Source: Margaritifera margaritifera
Lineage: Eukaryota; Mollusca; Bivalvia; Unionida; Margaritiferidae
Direction of reading: 5' to 3'
DNA: 64,000 nt
NCBI GenBank assembly: GCA_029931535.1
Contig: JAQPZY010001675.1
Span: 2,175,001 to 2,239,000, forward strand
Every line of letters starts with the position of its first letter. Within the stretch, counting starts at the first letter, position 1. The notes under the pieces are model-generated. The model saw only the letters and a program-made list of their open reading frames with translations. It was not told the DNA's origin and made no database searches. The position numbers and the translations under genes were made by a program. This document shows positions 23,571 through 34,059 of the stretch, piece by piece.

Positions 23571-23576
<6 letters not shown>
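22731..23576. other. Unassigned spacer
   Basis: AT-rich, with several short frames (22973-23410) that carry no recognisable motif. Confidence 0.5.

Positions 23577-23651
<75 letters not shown>
23577..23651. repeat. (TA)n microsatellite
   Basis: An uninterrupted TA run of about 75 bp. Confidence 0.97.
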
Positions 23652-23652
<1 letters not shown>

Positions 23653-23902
23653 CTTCACTGTCATTATCCGACATGTGGCAAGAAGCAAGGGCCGTCTCAA
23701 TGTTCATCGAGAGTCTGTCACTTTCAGCAGACAGGATTATTGGATATACTACCAAATGACGTGTATTTTATTTTTCATGTATAGGTTTGATTGAGGAAAT
23801 GCGCGTAAGATTTGATAAGAAAACGGTTAATTATGAGAAGTCTTTGTAATGGCTTAGTTATCAGGACGATCATACGGCTGTTTAAAGAAGCCTTAGCGCA
23901 AA

Positions 23903-23950
23903 TAAGTGAGATGGCGCCACGTTTTATTTGGTTCAAACCCCAGAGAATTT
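23903..23950 (+). repeat. Short dispersed repeat with a Pol III B-box-like sequence, copy 1
   Basis: It contains taagtgagatggcgcca and, 13 bp on, ggttcaaaccc, which fits the tRNA B-box GGTTCRANNCC. A second copy at 58284-58328 shares the same 17-bp core. It may be part of a tRNA-derived SINE head, but no clear A box or tail was seen. Confidence 0.45.
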
Positions 23951-24449
23951 TCACAAATTAGACACGTGAACCTCACCATCAACATCGAAACTGATTATAC
24001 CTCCTGAGATTCTAACAAGTGAAAGAGTTTGTGCAATACTGGAAAACGTAAGAAAAATTGATTCAAGAACTTATTTTCTTTTCCATACATTACATAATTT
24101 ACTTTACTTTCCGTTTCTATATAGATTTTATGGACAGTTTTTTTCTGTAGATTCCTCTCAAATCTTGTGTGGTATTCGTGTTCTGAAGAGAATATCATAG
24201 TTAGACCCAACATCCTCGGTAGACCTTTCAGGTGAAATGTTCGTTCATAGTTACCTCCCATGCCCATTATGTGTGACTTACATGCGTCCTCCCTTATGGT
24301 ACTGATTACTGGTATTGATTATGTATGCGCCTGATCCGAGAATGACTAAATAAAAATGGCGACACCTCAAACACTTCCTATTTCCTTTATTACTATAAAT
24401 AAACTTTATTTCCGCAGAAAGCTTCGAATTTGTACTTCGAGGTTCAAAC
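23951..24449. other. Unassigned spacer
   Basis: A 90-aa minus-strand frame at 23995-24267 shows no family motif. I see nothing else. Confidence 0.5.
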
Positions 24450-25205
24450 ACTAGAGAAGCAGTTACATCCGAATATAAGTAAATAGTTACATCAGAATAG
24501 ATGTAAACAAACAGTAGAGTAAACAGTTACATCAGAATAGAAGTAAACAAAACACTGGAGTAAACACCAGTTACATCCGAATAAAAGTAAAGAAACACTA
24601 GAGTACACAGTTACATCAGAAGAGACGTAAACAAATACTGGAGTAATAGTTTAATTAGACTATTAGTGAACAAACACTTGAGTCAACAGTTACATAAGTT
24701 CAATCAGAATATAAGCAGTTTCATCAGAATAGAAGCGAACAGTTACATCTGAATAGAAGTAAACAGTTACATCGGAATAGAAGTAAACAGTTACATCGGA
24801 ATAGAAGCAAACAGTTACATCAGAATAGAAGTAAACAGTTACATCAGAATAGAAGTAAACAGTTACATCGGGATAGAAGTAAACAGTTACATCGGAATAG
24901 AAGCAAGCAGTTACATCAGAATAGAAGTAAACAGTTACATCAGAATAGAAGTAAACAGTTACATCGGAATAGAAGTAAACAGTTACATCGGAATAGAAGT
25001 AAACAGTTACATCGGAATAGAAGTAAACAGTTACATCGGAATAGAAGTAAACAGTTACATCGGAATAGAAGCAAACAGTTACATCAGACTATAAGCAAAC
25101 AGTTACATCAGAATAGAAGTAAACAATTACATCTGAATAGAAATAAACAGTTACATCAGAATAGAAGTAAACAGTTACACCAGAATATAAGTAAACAAAC
25201 AATGA
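24450..25205. repeat. 25-bp minisatellite, about 28 copies
   Basis: The unit core is agtaaacagttacatcggaa followed by 'tagaa'. Variants carry 'cagaat' or 'cggaat'. The left end is more diverged, with inserted 'caaacactagag' segments; the centre is homogeneous. Confidence 0.95.
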
Positions 25206-25617
25206 CACTTAAATCATGACACTTACGTTCACTACAATTCTGAAATAGTGATCGTGCAGGACAATATAGCACTGATCCAACTTTCACTTGAATGAAACTC
25301 TGAAATTTATTTTAAATATTCTTTCAAATTTTAACTCACTGAGCGATTCTGAAATTTTACAAATTATATGACTAAAAACGAGACTGAAATGCCAAATAAT
25401 CGGAAAATCACCCAATTTTATTTTTACCTCTTTGATATATCGTCATAAACTTGGGGAAATTGCCTCTGATCTGCATGATTACTTTTCTTCTTTTCTTGAA
25501 AATTAAATAAAAATGCACTTATTAGAACACAGTATTTGCGACAAATTCTTTGAAATATTAGCTTTTTTAAAGATTTTGTTATACAAACACTTTGTGGGAA
25601 GAAATAGCTTTTTTTCA
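25206..25617. other. Unassigned spacer
   Basis: I see nothing definable. Confidence 0.5.
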
Positions 25618-25735
25618 TGCTATTAATAATAAGTCAATCCTGATATTTACCATAACTAATTCAATATATAAGCTTTTCGTGCTATTAATAATAAGTAAAT
25701 CCTGATATTTACCATAACTAATTCAATATATAAGT
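25618..25735. repeat. 62-bp tandem duplication
   Basis: tgctattaataataagt starts at 25618 and again at 25680. Both copies continue with 'aatcctgatatttaccataa' and differ at only a few positions. Confidence 0.93.
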
Positions 25736-26307
25736 TCAGAAAAACACGAGAGAAAGGATCCGATATATTTTTGGTTACGAGTATTGTAATCGTCTACATT
25801 TCTATTTTCCCCTACTTTTAATTTCGTTGTGAACTGAAGGTACGAAACTTGTAGCTTATTCTAGCTTGCATGACTGATAATGGATGAATCTTTAATTATA
25901 AAAAAAATATATTTTGAAGAAAATAAATTGAAATTAGTTACATAATTCAAAAATTTTGAATCCTTGAGAAAAAGAAAAGCAAATTCTACGAATTACTGCC
26001 TTGGGTGAAACAAACCAAAACAAAGAACTAATTAGATGAACTTAAGCGGGAAAAGGCCCAGATTGTGCCACCGTTGAAATTTTAGGGCACACAATCCACT
26101 AAATATTGTTTGGCGGTGACGCACTGTTAACTCCAAATACTTGTACTTTAACAAATATATTAAATTAACAGTAAATGTGTACGAACGCTGTAGAGATATC
26201 AGTACCGTAATGGCGGAATATCACGTGATAATAACATAACCGCGCCCGTTAAAACCGTAACCGTATATATAGTTTATTATTATACAAACACCCATTAATC
26301 ACCGGTG
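25736..26307. other. Unassigned spacer
   Basis: AT-rich. I see nothing definable. Confidence 0.5.
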
Positions 26308-26334
26308 TTTTTTTTTTTTTTTTTTTTTTTTTTT
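26308..26334. repeat. Poly-T tract
   Basis: About 27 T. This could be the A-tail of a minus-strand retroposon, but no body was recognised. Confidence 0.85.
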
Positions 26335-26447
26335 GTTATCAGCCTTTATCTTTCAAATTACAAAATTATGAAAACCCAACCTGAAACTTAACCCGTGATA
26401 TCTTTTCTTGATATACAATCTACATTTTCAGGAATACACCCCTCAGA

Positions 26448-26487
26448 AAAAACGCCACTAATTAGCGAATTTCAAAGCGGCGTTTTT
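26448..26487. other. 9-bp hairpin
   Basis: AAAAACGCC at 26448-26456 pairs with GGCGTTTTT at 26479-26487 across a 22-nt loop. No gene is adjacent. It may be chance. Confidence 0.5.
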
Positions 26488-26951
26488 CTCCTCCGGCAAT
26501 CGTGGAGACTGACAGAGTATTTAGTAAGATATTCATGTAAGTTTGTCCAGATATGTTTAATGTACAGAGGTTTTAAATTGTATACTATGTAATACCAGCC
26601 GCACTGGGTTTCTGACCGACCGCTTGGCAGACCCAGCACGTGGAGAAATAAACGCGATTGAGTAAATATTAACACCTAGCCGAGTGAATTAGATGCTGAG
26701 CGGATATTGGATACCGTATGCGATAGTTGATCGACTGTCGCAGCGTTAGGACAAGAGGTCACTTTAACCTGTATACATGTTAGCATCGCAATAAATTTGA
26801 ACGAACCAAACTGTGTACATACTACAGGCATATTAAAACAAATAAATATTTTCATCTCAAATGATCTACAAGCGAATTGGCTAATTTTGCAACTTGACTA
26901 ATGAACTTTTTCTGTCCCTCCAGTTAACTCTCAAGATAAATAAGTATATTG
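26488..26951. other. Unassigned spacer
   Basis: Locally higher G+C near 26600-26760. No RNA gene recognised. Confidence 0.45.
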
Positions 26952-26959
26952 TAGAGAAG

Positions 26960-27190
26960 CAGTGGCGGCGTGAGGGTTCGAGGCAATGTTCTTTAGTGCC
27001 ACCCATACGTTGCCACAGAGAACAGTTTTTATATGAATTGCCAACCTCCAAACCCCCACCCCATCTACGCCCCGGGTAACAGCTTAAGAGAAAAAAAAAC
27101 AAGCTCCCGTCGACCCCCCCCCCTCTCCCGGCGCACGGGGGCAATAGCCCTTCCCGACCCTCCCCCCCCCCCCCCGTCGTGCCGCCACTG
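26960..27190. mobile_element. Non-autonomous hAT element, 231 bp
   Basis: The terminal inverted repeats are CAGTGGCGGC at 26960-26969 and GCCGCCACTG at 27181-27190 (10/10). An 8-bp target duplication, TAGAGAAG, lies at 26952-26959 and 27191-27198 and is perfect. CAG-starting short TIRs with an 8-bp duplication are the diagnostic structure of the hAT superfamily. The interior is C-rich near its right end and codes for nothing. Perfect TSD and TIR suggest a fairly recent insertion. Confidence 0.9.
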
Positions 27191-27257
27191 TAGAGAAGGC
27201 CTCATGGTAGAATAGTTTTGTACTAAATAAGTTATCTTCTATAAATAAATAAAGCAT

Positions 27258-27258
27258 T

Positions 27259-27350
<92 letters not shown>
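27258..27350. repeat. (GAT)n then (ATT)n compound microsatellite
   Basis: GAT units to about 27307, then ATT units. Confidence 0.97.
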
Positions 27351-27352
<2 letters not shown>

Positions 27353-29801
27353 CCGTTAATCAGCTATGATTAGCAAATGCACCGATATGTTATTTGATAG
27401 GTAGTAGGTACTCTAAAAACAGATCTTCATCCACTTCATCGTATTAAAATAAAAATGACAAATATGCATCCACATGCCACTAATATAGGAAATAGACATC
27501 TACATTCATTTGTCCATATAGTGCAACAATTTAAATGCACGAGGCAAGAAGTGAGGATGGGTCCGACAAGCTACATTACGAAATGAAATGGGTAATCGCA
27601 TTCACAAGTGTTGATGCTTTCCAGAAGGGGCTTTGCTGGTGATGGTCTCCTCGGGTCTCTGCCAATCAGGAACAGCAGATCGTGCAAACCAGCCGAGTTT
27701 AGCGCTGACACACCAGACTGTTGTCTGGCCTATGTGATGGTCTGTTTGCTTGACACGCAAAACCAGATAATGGTGTCGGAATCTGCATGGTTTCCACAAA
27801 AGCGTAATACAAAAGACCACCAAGTTCGTGGAGGGGAGTTGAGGTAGGTGGAAGTAGTAATATTCATTTAAACAAAGAGTATTTCACCTGTATGAGCTCA
27901 GAATGATGCAAAAAATGCATTGTGCTTCTAAAATTTGATTTTACGAAATGTTATTCGAGATATGGAATGTTATTCGAGATAATATGGAACATATGACACC
28001 AACGATACATTACATGCAAACTATTATAACACGATACTCCACGGTGCAATAAAAAGCATACTTCATGATGCAATACAAAGGCTTGCTATCAGAAATGACT
28101 CCAAGGGATCCTATGAATAAAATGAACACATAATACAACTTATATAGTATTAGGCCACCCTACAAAGCTATTTTGCAAACGTATTATAAGAAGCAATAGA
28201 TTGATTGGTACTAGATGTAAAGGTATGAAATCTTTCTTTACAAAATGATTCGAATAAAAATATACCTGTCTGTATGCCTGTTTATTGCGTGTATATACAG
28301 GAGGTAAGTGCGCGTCCTCGTAAATGTTATTGCATTTCGCACGAAAGTATTTTAGTTTCCAGTCACATCACATTGTCTATTATTTTTGCTCCAAATGTTT
28401 TGCTAATGTGTTGGAAAATAATTAACTCTGTTTTTTTTTTATAAACTACTAATTATAAACTAGTCTTGCAAAACAATTCTCAGAATGTAAGTTTGACTTA
28501 GAACTCTTTGATAAGACACACATACTAACGACTAATCAAATAACAGATTTGTTGTAAATTATGAAGGTTTAAGAAGACTAATGGCCTTTTATCGGCAGAC
28601 AGATATCAGAAATGGTTGATTAAAGACGTTGATTAAGACACGTTTTAAGGTCAATCATGTCAAGCAGACTGGCTATCGAGTCATTTAAACGGTCTCTTGA
28701 CTCACCGGCATTCCCATCTAACGCTTTGGAACCCCACATACAATTCTGACCTCTGTTATACAAAAATAACACGAATCGGTGATAACGAAAGAGAAGAAAA
28801 TTTGCGCGACGCCAGAGAAAAGAACTCTTCTGACCCTCACGCAAAACATGAGTACGCAGATGATCAGTGACTCTCTCATCTAGCCCACCCAAATCCTAGA
28901 TGCTGCAACTCCCATCTTGGCATAGAGGAATATACGTTATGATCCTTACAGCAAACGTGTACTGATATAAAACTGTATGTATTACTCAGAAGTGATAACC
29001 AGATCTTAACTAAAAGGAAAAAATATCCACTTAACCGTGCGTTCGTCATAATTTAAAGTGGATTTTACGTTTTTCCACACAAATATTTAGTACAGCATAC
29101 AGTTAATGTTTCTTCACTTTAGATACAGTGAGTCTGGACATTGGCAGTGTTTCTGAGTTGTTATGAACATGTACATATAGTTACTTCTTGACATTGCTCG
29201 AGGACGTTCATAAAGGAATAATACGGGCGCCAAAATGATTCTCTCACTAAACTGTTTTAGAGGCGTCATGGAAGGGAAAGTTTCCCAATACATTTTTATC
29301 ATGAGATGTCCATAAAACCTCCATTACTAATTTATATCACGCTGTATTCCAACTCCTTGAGCAACTGACATGCCTGATTCGTCCGATTCCATGACATTTA
29401 ATCAGCTGTACGTATTATTCCAAACAGAACATAAAATATATGTTCGGTATCGTTGATTTCTTTAAACGCGAGGTACAGAGTCACGCATCATTGCAACGTG
29501 TGCGCGCTGCAGAATACCATGAAAATCTAGTTAATCTTGTTAATGATAAGAACAGGAACAAAATTAATGTTCTGTCGCTATATGAACGTAATTTTGTTCG
29601 CGTCTTAATGTTTGGCAAACATCGTACCTTAGCTTATTATTCACCCTTTCTTTTAACTCTTTGTATACCTTCTTGTATCGCACAAACTTTCTAAACAATC
29701 TCTGAAATAGAAATGTTTTGGTAAATATAGTGTCTTGGATGCTTCCAAATACGCAATATTTACCATCTTATGAGCATCTGTAGTTCAATATGTGCCCTGG
29801 T
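27351..29801. other. 2.4 kb without recognised features
   Basis: A short duplication 'atgttattcgagata' occurs near 27949-27983. The frame at 28620-28892 (minus) has a protein-like look ('DHLRTHVLREGQKSS') and resembles a minus-strand reading near 19.1 kb, but I know no family. Nothing else seen. Confidence 0.45.
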
Positions 29802-29914
29802 AGTTATGTGGTGCGATATGGGACAAACGGGAATTAGCATTATGCTTGTAGGTTAACGCGTATGGGTCTCTACAGGGACAAACGGGAAATGTAATGTTAA
29901 AAATATCCATTGGT
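29802..29914 (+). repeat. Polinton B left terminal inverted repeat
   Basis: This is the inverted counterpart of 35900-36006. Matching landmarks, in order from the outside, are atgtgg-gcgatatggg, acaaacggga, aggttaac-cgta, gatctc/gtctc, agggacaaac, gaaa-gtaa-gttaaaaat. Several indels and substitutions show age. Confidence 0.85.
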
Positions 29915-30175
29915 TTAACATTATTGGTCGTTATAGGGACAAATGGGAATCTAATATTGCGCCTCCAATCTGAAAGATTTATAGGGACAATGTCCATAGA
30001 TTTACCATTATGAGTCTCTATAAGAACAAAGAGGAAATGTAAGTTAAAAATATCCATAGCTTTAACATTATGTTTCTCTATAGGAACAAAAGGGAAATGT
30101 AATGTTAAAAACGTCCAACGGTTTAACATTGTGGGTCTGTATGGGTACAAGGGGAAATGTAATGTGAAAAACAAC
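29868..30175. repeat. About 60-bp subterminal tandem repeats, 5 copies
   Basis: The unit holds 'tctctatagggacaaa', 'gggaaatgtaatgttaaaaa', 'tatccat' and 'ggtttaacatta'. The first copy is the inner part of the TIR itself; the right TIR has only one copy. So the array grew from TIR sequence at the left end only. Confidence 0.88.
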
Positions 30176-30179
30176 ACTT

Positions 30180-30530
30180 ACTATTCAACACGCCATTGTA
30201 GTGACCAGTACCCAATGATCTACTATAGAAACGTCCCACACTATACCATCAACAACACCGTTGGGGTGACCAATACCCAGCGATCTACTATCCAACACGC
30301 CACACTATACCATCAACACGCCGTTGGAGTGACCAATACTCCTACACCTGCTAACCGACGAAAAGGGTATGATGTAAAAGAAGGTGGAATGAAATCAGAC
30401 ACCATCATACACAAGAGGATAGGAGTGCTTACACACTCACTATCTTTACATAAACACAAACATTCTATACACGCAAAAGGGTAGGAGTGTTTATACACAC
30501 ACTATACCCACTATCACAGTGGGGTAGGGG
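30180..30530. repeat. Two further diverged tandem blocks
   Basis: A roughly 65-70-bp unit with 'cacactataccatcaaca' and 'gttggagtgaccaatac' repeats 2-3 times to 30350. A second block with 'aggataggagtg' and 'ttacacactcactat' repeats twice at 30410-30530. Confidence 0.7.
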
Positions 30531-30804
30531 TTTAAGTTTTGGTTGTAAATAGACAAGGACATACACAAACATTAAACACAGATTGTCAATGCTTGTGTAA
30601 GTATCTCTGTTTCTAAGAGAATTGAGTGTCTCTGAAAAAGGCCGTTGGGTTGGTTAACCAAAGATGGTTAATACAGGTGGCACAGATTCACTGTTTTTCT
30701 TCCCAAGCTGCTCCTTTCTGCCTGTCCATAGACTAATACTCGCTTGAGGCGTCCTTAACTTTTCACATACACTCTACTCTTCCAGATAGCTGTGTATGTC
30801 TGTC

Positions 30805-30807
<3 letters not shown>

Positions 30808-30867
<60 letters not shown>
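30808..30867. repeat. (TA)n microsatellite
   Basis: A TA run of about 60 bp inside the left part of Polinton B. Confidence 0.97.
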
Positions 30868-30870
<3 letters not shown>

Positions 30871-31022
30871 AACGTTCCTACGATTTACCAGTGCAAGTAC
30901 AGTATAACATGGCCGAAATTCAGACGTTATATTGGGGTGCGCCAGCTGTAGATACTTCTTACGACTACTGCTGCTGCTGTAGCAAGCATTCTTCCAGAGG
31001 AGCATAATTTCTATTTGTCTTT

Positions 31023-31520
31023 GTGCAATATCTTATCTTCTCGCATGAACTTGTGCCGGTTGTACCTCATTCACCTCCTTTTCCATCATTATCAGTCTTT
31101 GATGATTTTAAAAAGGAACATAAGGAAGAGTTAGAGACTTTTTTTACAACGTTAGAAAGAAGAAGAACATACATTTATTCAACAAGAAGAAAGAGGAAAA
31201 GAGAAAACAACAAGAAAATGAGAGGAAAACTTCGAACAGTGAAAAAAAGGAAGAGAGTTAAAAAAAAACGGTCAGTGTGTTACAGGACATTTTGGCAGAG
31301 TTAAAACACCTGAAAGAAATGTATCAAGCTTCTTTGGCGAAACCTAAGAAAAAGAGACCTTCAAAATCCAAGATTCTAAACCTTCTGTGACTACATCGTC
31401 GACCACCACTGAAACGCCAGCAGCGGCAGCAGTCACCACTACTCCTACAGCAACAACAGGAGTAGGACTTGGACGTGGACAAAGTTTAAGGCAGATACAG
31501 CTGATGATGTCAAATCCATA
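31023..31520 (+). pseudogene. Lysine-rich coding fossil in Polinton B
   Basis: The frame contains 'SVFDDFKKEHKEELETFF', followed by a run of KRK, KKM and VKKRK. With a frame change it continues 'ELKHLKEMYQASLAKPKKK' near 31295-31355 and then threonine- and glutamine-rich sequence. The charged helical start followed by a very basic stretch suggests a DNA-binding or virion-core-type protein, but this is inference; no family recognised. It is broken by at least two frameshifts. Confidence 0.4.
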
Positions 31521-31631
31521 CAATTGTATTCAAAATCCAACGGTCCTTTTCAGGGCCACATAGATCTCTTAGAAAAGAGATATTACTCAAATGATTGCCA
31601 AATGAAACAAAACAAATTCCTTCATTATAAA

Positions 31632-31656
31632 ATGTGTGTGTGTGTGTGTGTGTGTT
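31632..31656. repeat. (TG)n tract
   Basis: A short TG microsatellite inside the Polinton. Confidence 0.9.
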
Positions 31657-31780
31657 ATCTCATCCAGACTAAAAAACAAATTAAGACAAAGATACACTTA
31701 CTTTTTTGGCATATTCTCGTAAAATAAGAATCACAATAAAATTTCAAAACACATAAGAATTTTTTTTTATCTGCTTCTTT

Positions 31781-32193
31781 TTACTGTCTTTCTTTTTTGA
31801 ATTTCTTCACTGGCATGGATTCTTGTGCTTTTTCTTTAATTTCTTCTGCTTGTGTCGCCGTTTTGAATTTCGTCATTAGAATGGATTCTTCTTCTGCTTC
31901 TGAACGCTCCCCCTCTTTCTCTTTTGTTTTTGGGACACTCAGACGATAAATATAATTTTTCATGTCAATGATAACAGGTATCTTTGCGTTTGTCCCTCTT
32001 TTTTCCTGTCTTGGACGTTCCTTTTCTTTGACGTTGAGAACATTCTGAAGTACATTTTCCTTTCTCTTGACAGACATAATACGTATCTTGACTTTTATCT
32101 CAAGAGGAGTAGTCAGAAGTCTTGTTGGAGATGTATTTTCGAATGACTCTCTGTAAATCTCTGACGAGAAGTCTGATCTGTTGTGGCCGTTCC
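31781..32193 (-). pseudogene. Charged protein, minus strand, probable Polinton gene with one frameshift
   Basis: The main frame, 31781-32077, starts MSVKRKENV and reads 'AKIPVIIDMKNYIYRLSV', then an acidic segment 'GERSEAEEESIL', then 'MPVKKFKKERQ' at the C-terminus. A coding-like frame also runs upstream from ATG at 32193 ('MERPQQIRLLVRDLQRVIRK') and needs one frame change near 32110 to join. It diverges from the plus-strand basic ORF at 32299. Opposed gene blocks are common in Polintons. I cannot name the family. Confidence 0.4.
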
Positions 32194-32298
32194 ATCTTCA
32201 CAGATTAAAACTGTATTTTCTCTTTGGTACAGGGAATGCTCTATACATAGGGAGAGAGAGGTAACCTGGTCAAATCAAGTTTGAATCATCAACCGTCA

Positions 32299-32406
32299 TG
32301 AAACGATCACACCTTTCTAAAAAGAAACCAGAAACCAAGCGACGGCGACGTTCTGTGTCGCCTCATAAGAGAAGTGTTGGCAGAAGTTCACCCAAGCGAT
32401 TTTGAA
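32299..32406 (+). pseudogene. Short Arg/Ser-rich basic peptide, truncated
   Basis: An ORF of 35 residues, MKRSHLSKKKPETKRRRRSV with SPHKRS and SSPKRF following, stopped by TGA. The downstream frames continue with 'PTPSTSTRPREARSAKKD', so the stop or a frameshift has probably shortened a longer protein. The RRRR and SP-rich composition resembles nuclear-localisation or DNA-packaging peptides. That role is inference. Confidence 0.4.
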
Positions 32407-32689
32407 GAGGACATGATTGATCCTGATCCAACACCATCTACCTCCACAAGACCGAGAGAGGCAAGATCAGCCAAGAAAGATAGTCGCTCGGTATCTCCTG
32501 AAAATTATTTTTACATTCGAGCTACCCAAAAAATGGCTTGCAGAAAATGTTGAACGATTATTTTACACATATAGTGTCCAATTTAAAGAGTTAAAGTCTC
32601 AAGTGTAGGAGGAGAAAGCAGCTGTCTTCATTATACACTTATTGGAGTCAATATTAGCGGAATTGAAACGACAGTGCTAAAATAAAGAT

Positions 32690-33400
32690 AAGGATCGATT
32701 CATCACTCGTGACGGTTTGAAATCTCCTGTGTAGATCGAGTTTAGTGAACACTCCAGAATTAACTTCTTACAAACTCTTGGATAAAATTCAACACGTCCA
32801 ATAATTGAACGATGAGTTTGACACGACCGATGGAAAAGCTACCCTTCATATGACACCTCCAAGGAGTAGCGGAAAACGCAAAAAGTTTTGTTGGTGGATC
32901 AGTTTCCCAGTACCAAACGAAGTATCGTCCATATTAACAACCATCAAGATCAGGTGTGTTTAGCCGGTGCCATCGCAGAGAAGTACGATACAGCAGAATG
33001 GAAACGATCATGGGAGCGTATTAGAAAATCGGACAGACCCAAACAACGAAGAGAAGCAGAAATATTTTTGGAACAAGCGGGCACTTTGTATGAGACTGTG
33101 TGTGGAGTTCCTGAAATGTAAACACGTCAAGACGTGCTCGCTCCACGTTATACATTGAAAGTGTACCCTAACTCGTGTTTCGAGGACCTAATTTTCCAGA
33201 CAGAAAATACATTCACATTTATCGTTACCAAGATCATTTCGATGCTATTACTACTATCACGGGATTTCTCAGATACAGTTACTAATGCAAGAAATGTGAC
33301 CAAGGATTTAACAGTCGGGAGCAACATATTCATTGTGGAGAGAGAAGAATACGAAAAGAATAACAGAAGTCAAAGAATTTCGACTTTTTTGATTACTAAA
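32690..33400 (+). pseudogene. Polinton PolB N-terminal region, broken
   Basis: Segments in several frames follow the N-terminal order of Polinton PolB. 'RFITRDGL' and 'LNTPELTSYKLLDKIQHV' come first. Next is 'NDEFDTTDGKATLHMTPPR'. 'FPSTKRSIVHINNHQDQVCL' with 'AGAIAEKY' (32900-32990) matches the conserved 'KRSII-IKN-DNLCLARAI' block. 'CGVPEM' follows, then 'LKVYPNSCFEDLIFQ'. Last is 'YIHIYRYQDHFDAITTITGF', then 'KKCDQGFNS' and 'HIHCGER', a zinc-ribbon-like cysteine pattern. At least four frame changes. The exonuclease and palm domains do not follow: at about 33400 the sequence switches to a capsid-like gene, marking an internal deletion. Confidence 0.75.
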
Positions 33401-33404
33401 AGAA

Positions 33405-33700
33405 AATGATGCACTGAGATTCTTGCCAATGTTCCAAGACAGAACTCGATCTATTTGCCATGCCACCAACGATGATGATGATGCAAGAATCCCAATGGAT
33501 AGAATTTTATCCCGTGTCATCTTTGACTACCTCAGCACCTATCGAGTTTATACAAAAGGACAAACCGAAGATTATATCGATCTGAATAACAGTTACTTGC
33601 ACCTGAAAGTCAAAGTTCTCAAAACGGGCAATACCAATTCTCGTGAACACAGTTAAAGTCATCGGATAGGTGTAATTGACAACGCTTCGTCTCCTGTTTT
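33405..33700 (+). pseudogene. Capsid-like (F54H12.2-type) Polinton protein, N-terminal piece
   Basis: A plus-strand frame reads 'RIPMDRILSRVIFDYLSTYR', then 'EDYIDLNNSYLHLKVKVLK', and then 'IGVIDNAS' after one frame change. The 'YIDL-NTYLHLK-K' pattern followed by 'VG-(V/I)-N' is what I associate with the N-terminal part of the 'uncharacterized protein F54H12.2-like' proteins carried by animal Polintons, which are thought to be structural. This rests on remembered family features, so the call is moderate. Only about 100 residues remain. Confidence 0.5.
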
Positions 33701-34016
33701 GATCGCCACTTGGCTGAAAGAATGACTCTCCTAACGAGAGAATACTGTTATGGTTGTCAAAGCGATCATCCTAGTCAAGTGCAACACGACAAATTTTTGA
33801 TGATGCGTCAAGAACAAATATTTGGAAGAGTATCTGGAAGAAGCATGGACCAACGAGATGATGGATAGAAGAGAAGATCTTGGAAGAGTGATATCAAAAC
33901 TTCAGTTACCATTCCTTACCTCTATTGACTTCTTTGGGCTCGAAACACATCGAAGCTCTCTTGGAAAAGAGTATCGAGGCTTCCCATTCATTGAGTTACC
34001 TGAAATATCTTTTTAA
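33700..34016 (+). pseudogene. Small protein with a C-x2-C...H...H motif
   Basis: The frame at 33700-33830 gives 'ERMTLLTREYCYGCQSDHPS' followed by 'QVQHD', a possible zinc site (Cys-x2-Cys-x3-His-x5-His). A frameshift leads into 'YLEEAWTNEMMDRREDLG' at 33822-34016. The CxGC-x3-HPSQ-x2-H pattern is one I have seen in uncharacterised proteins of Polinton-bearing animals; the function is unknown. It lies between the capsid-like and protease fossils. Confidence 0.45.
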
Positions 34017-34059
34017 AGAAAAGTCAAGTGTAAACTCATCGCCTATCATGACCTGTGAA

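Noticed and set aside
29785..30177. 130-aa minus-strand ORF
   Set aside because: It is the antisense reading of the Polinton TIR and its tandem repeats ('FPFVPIE' periodic peptide).
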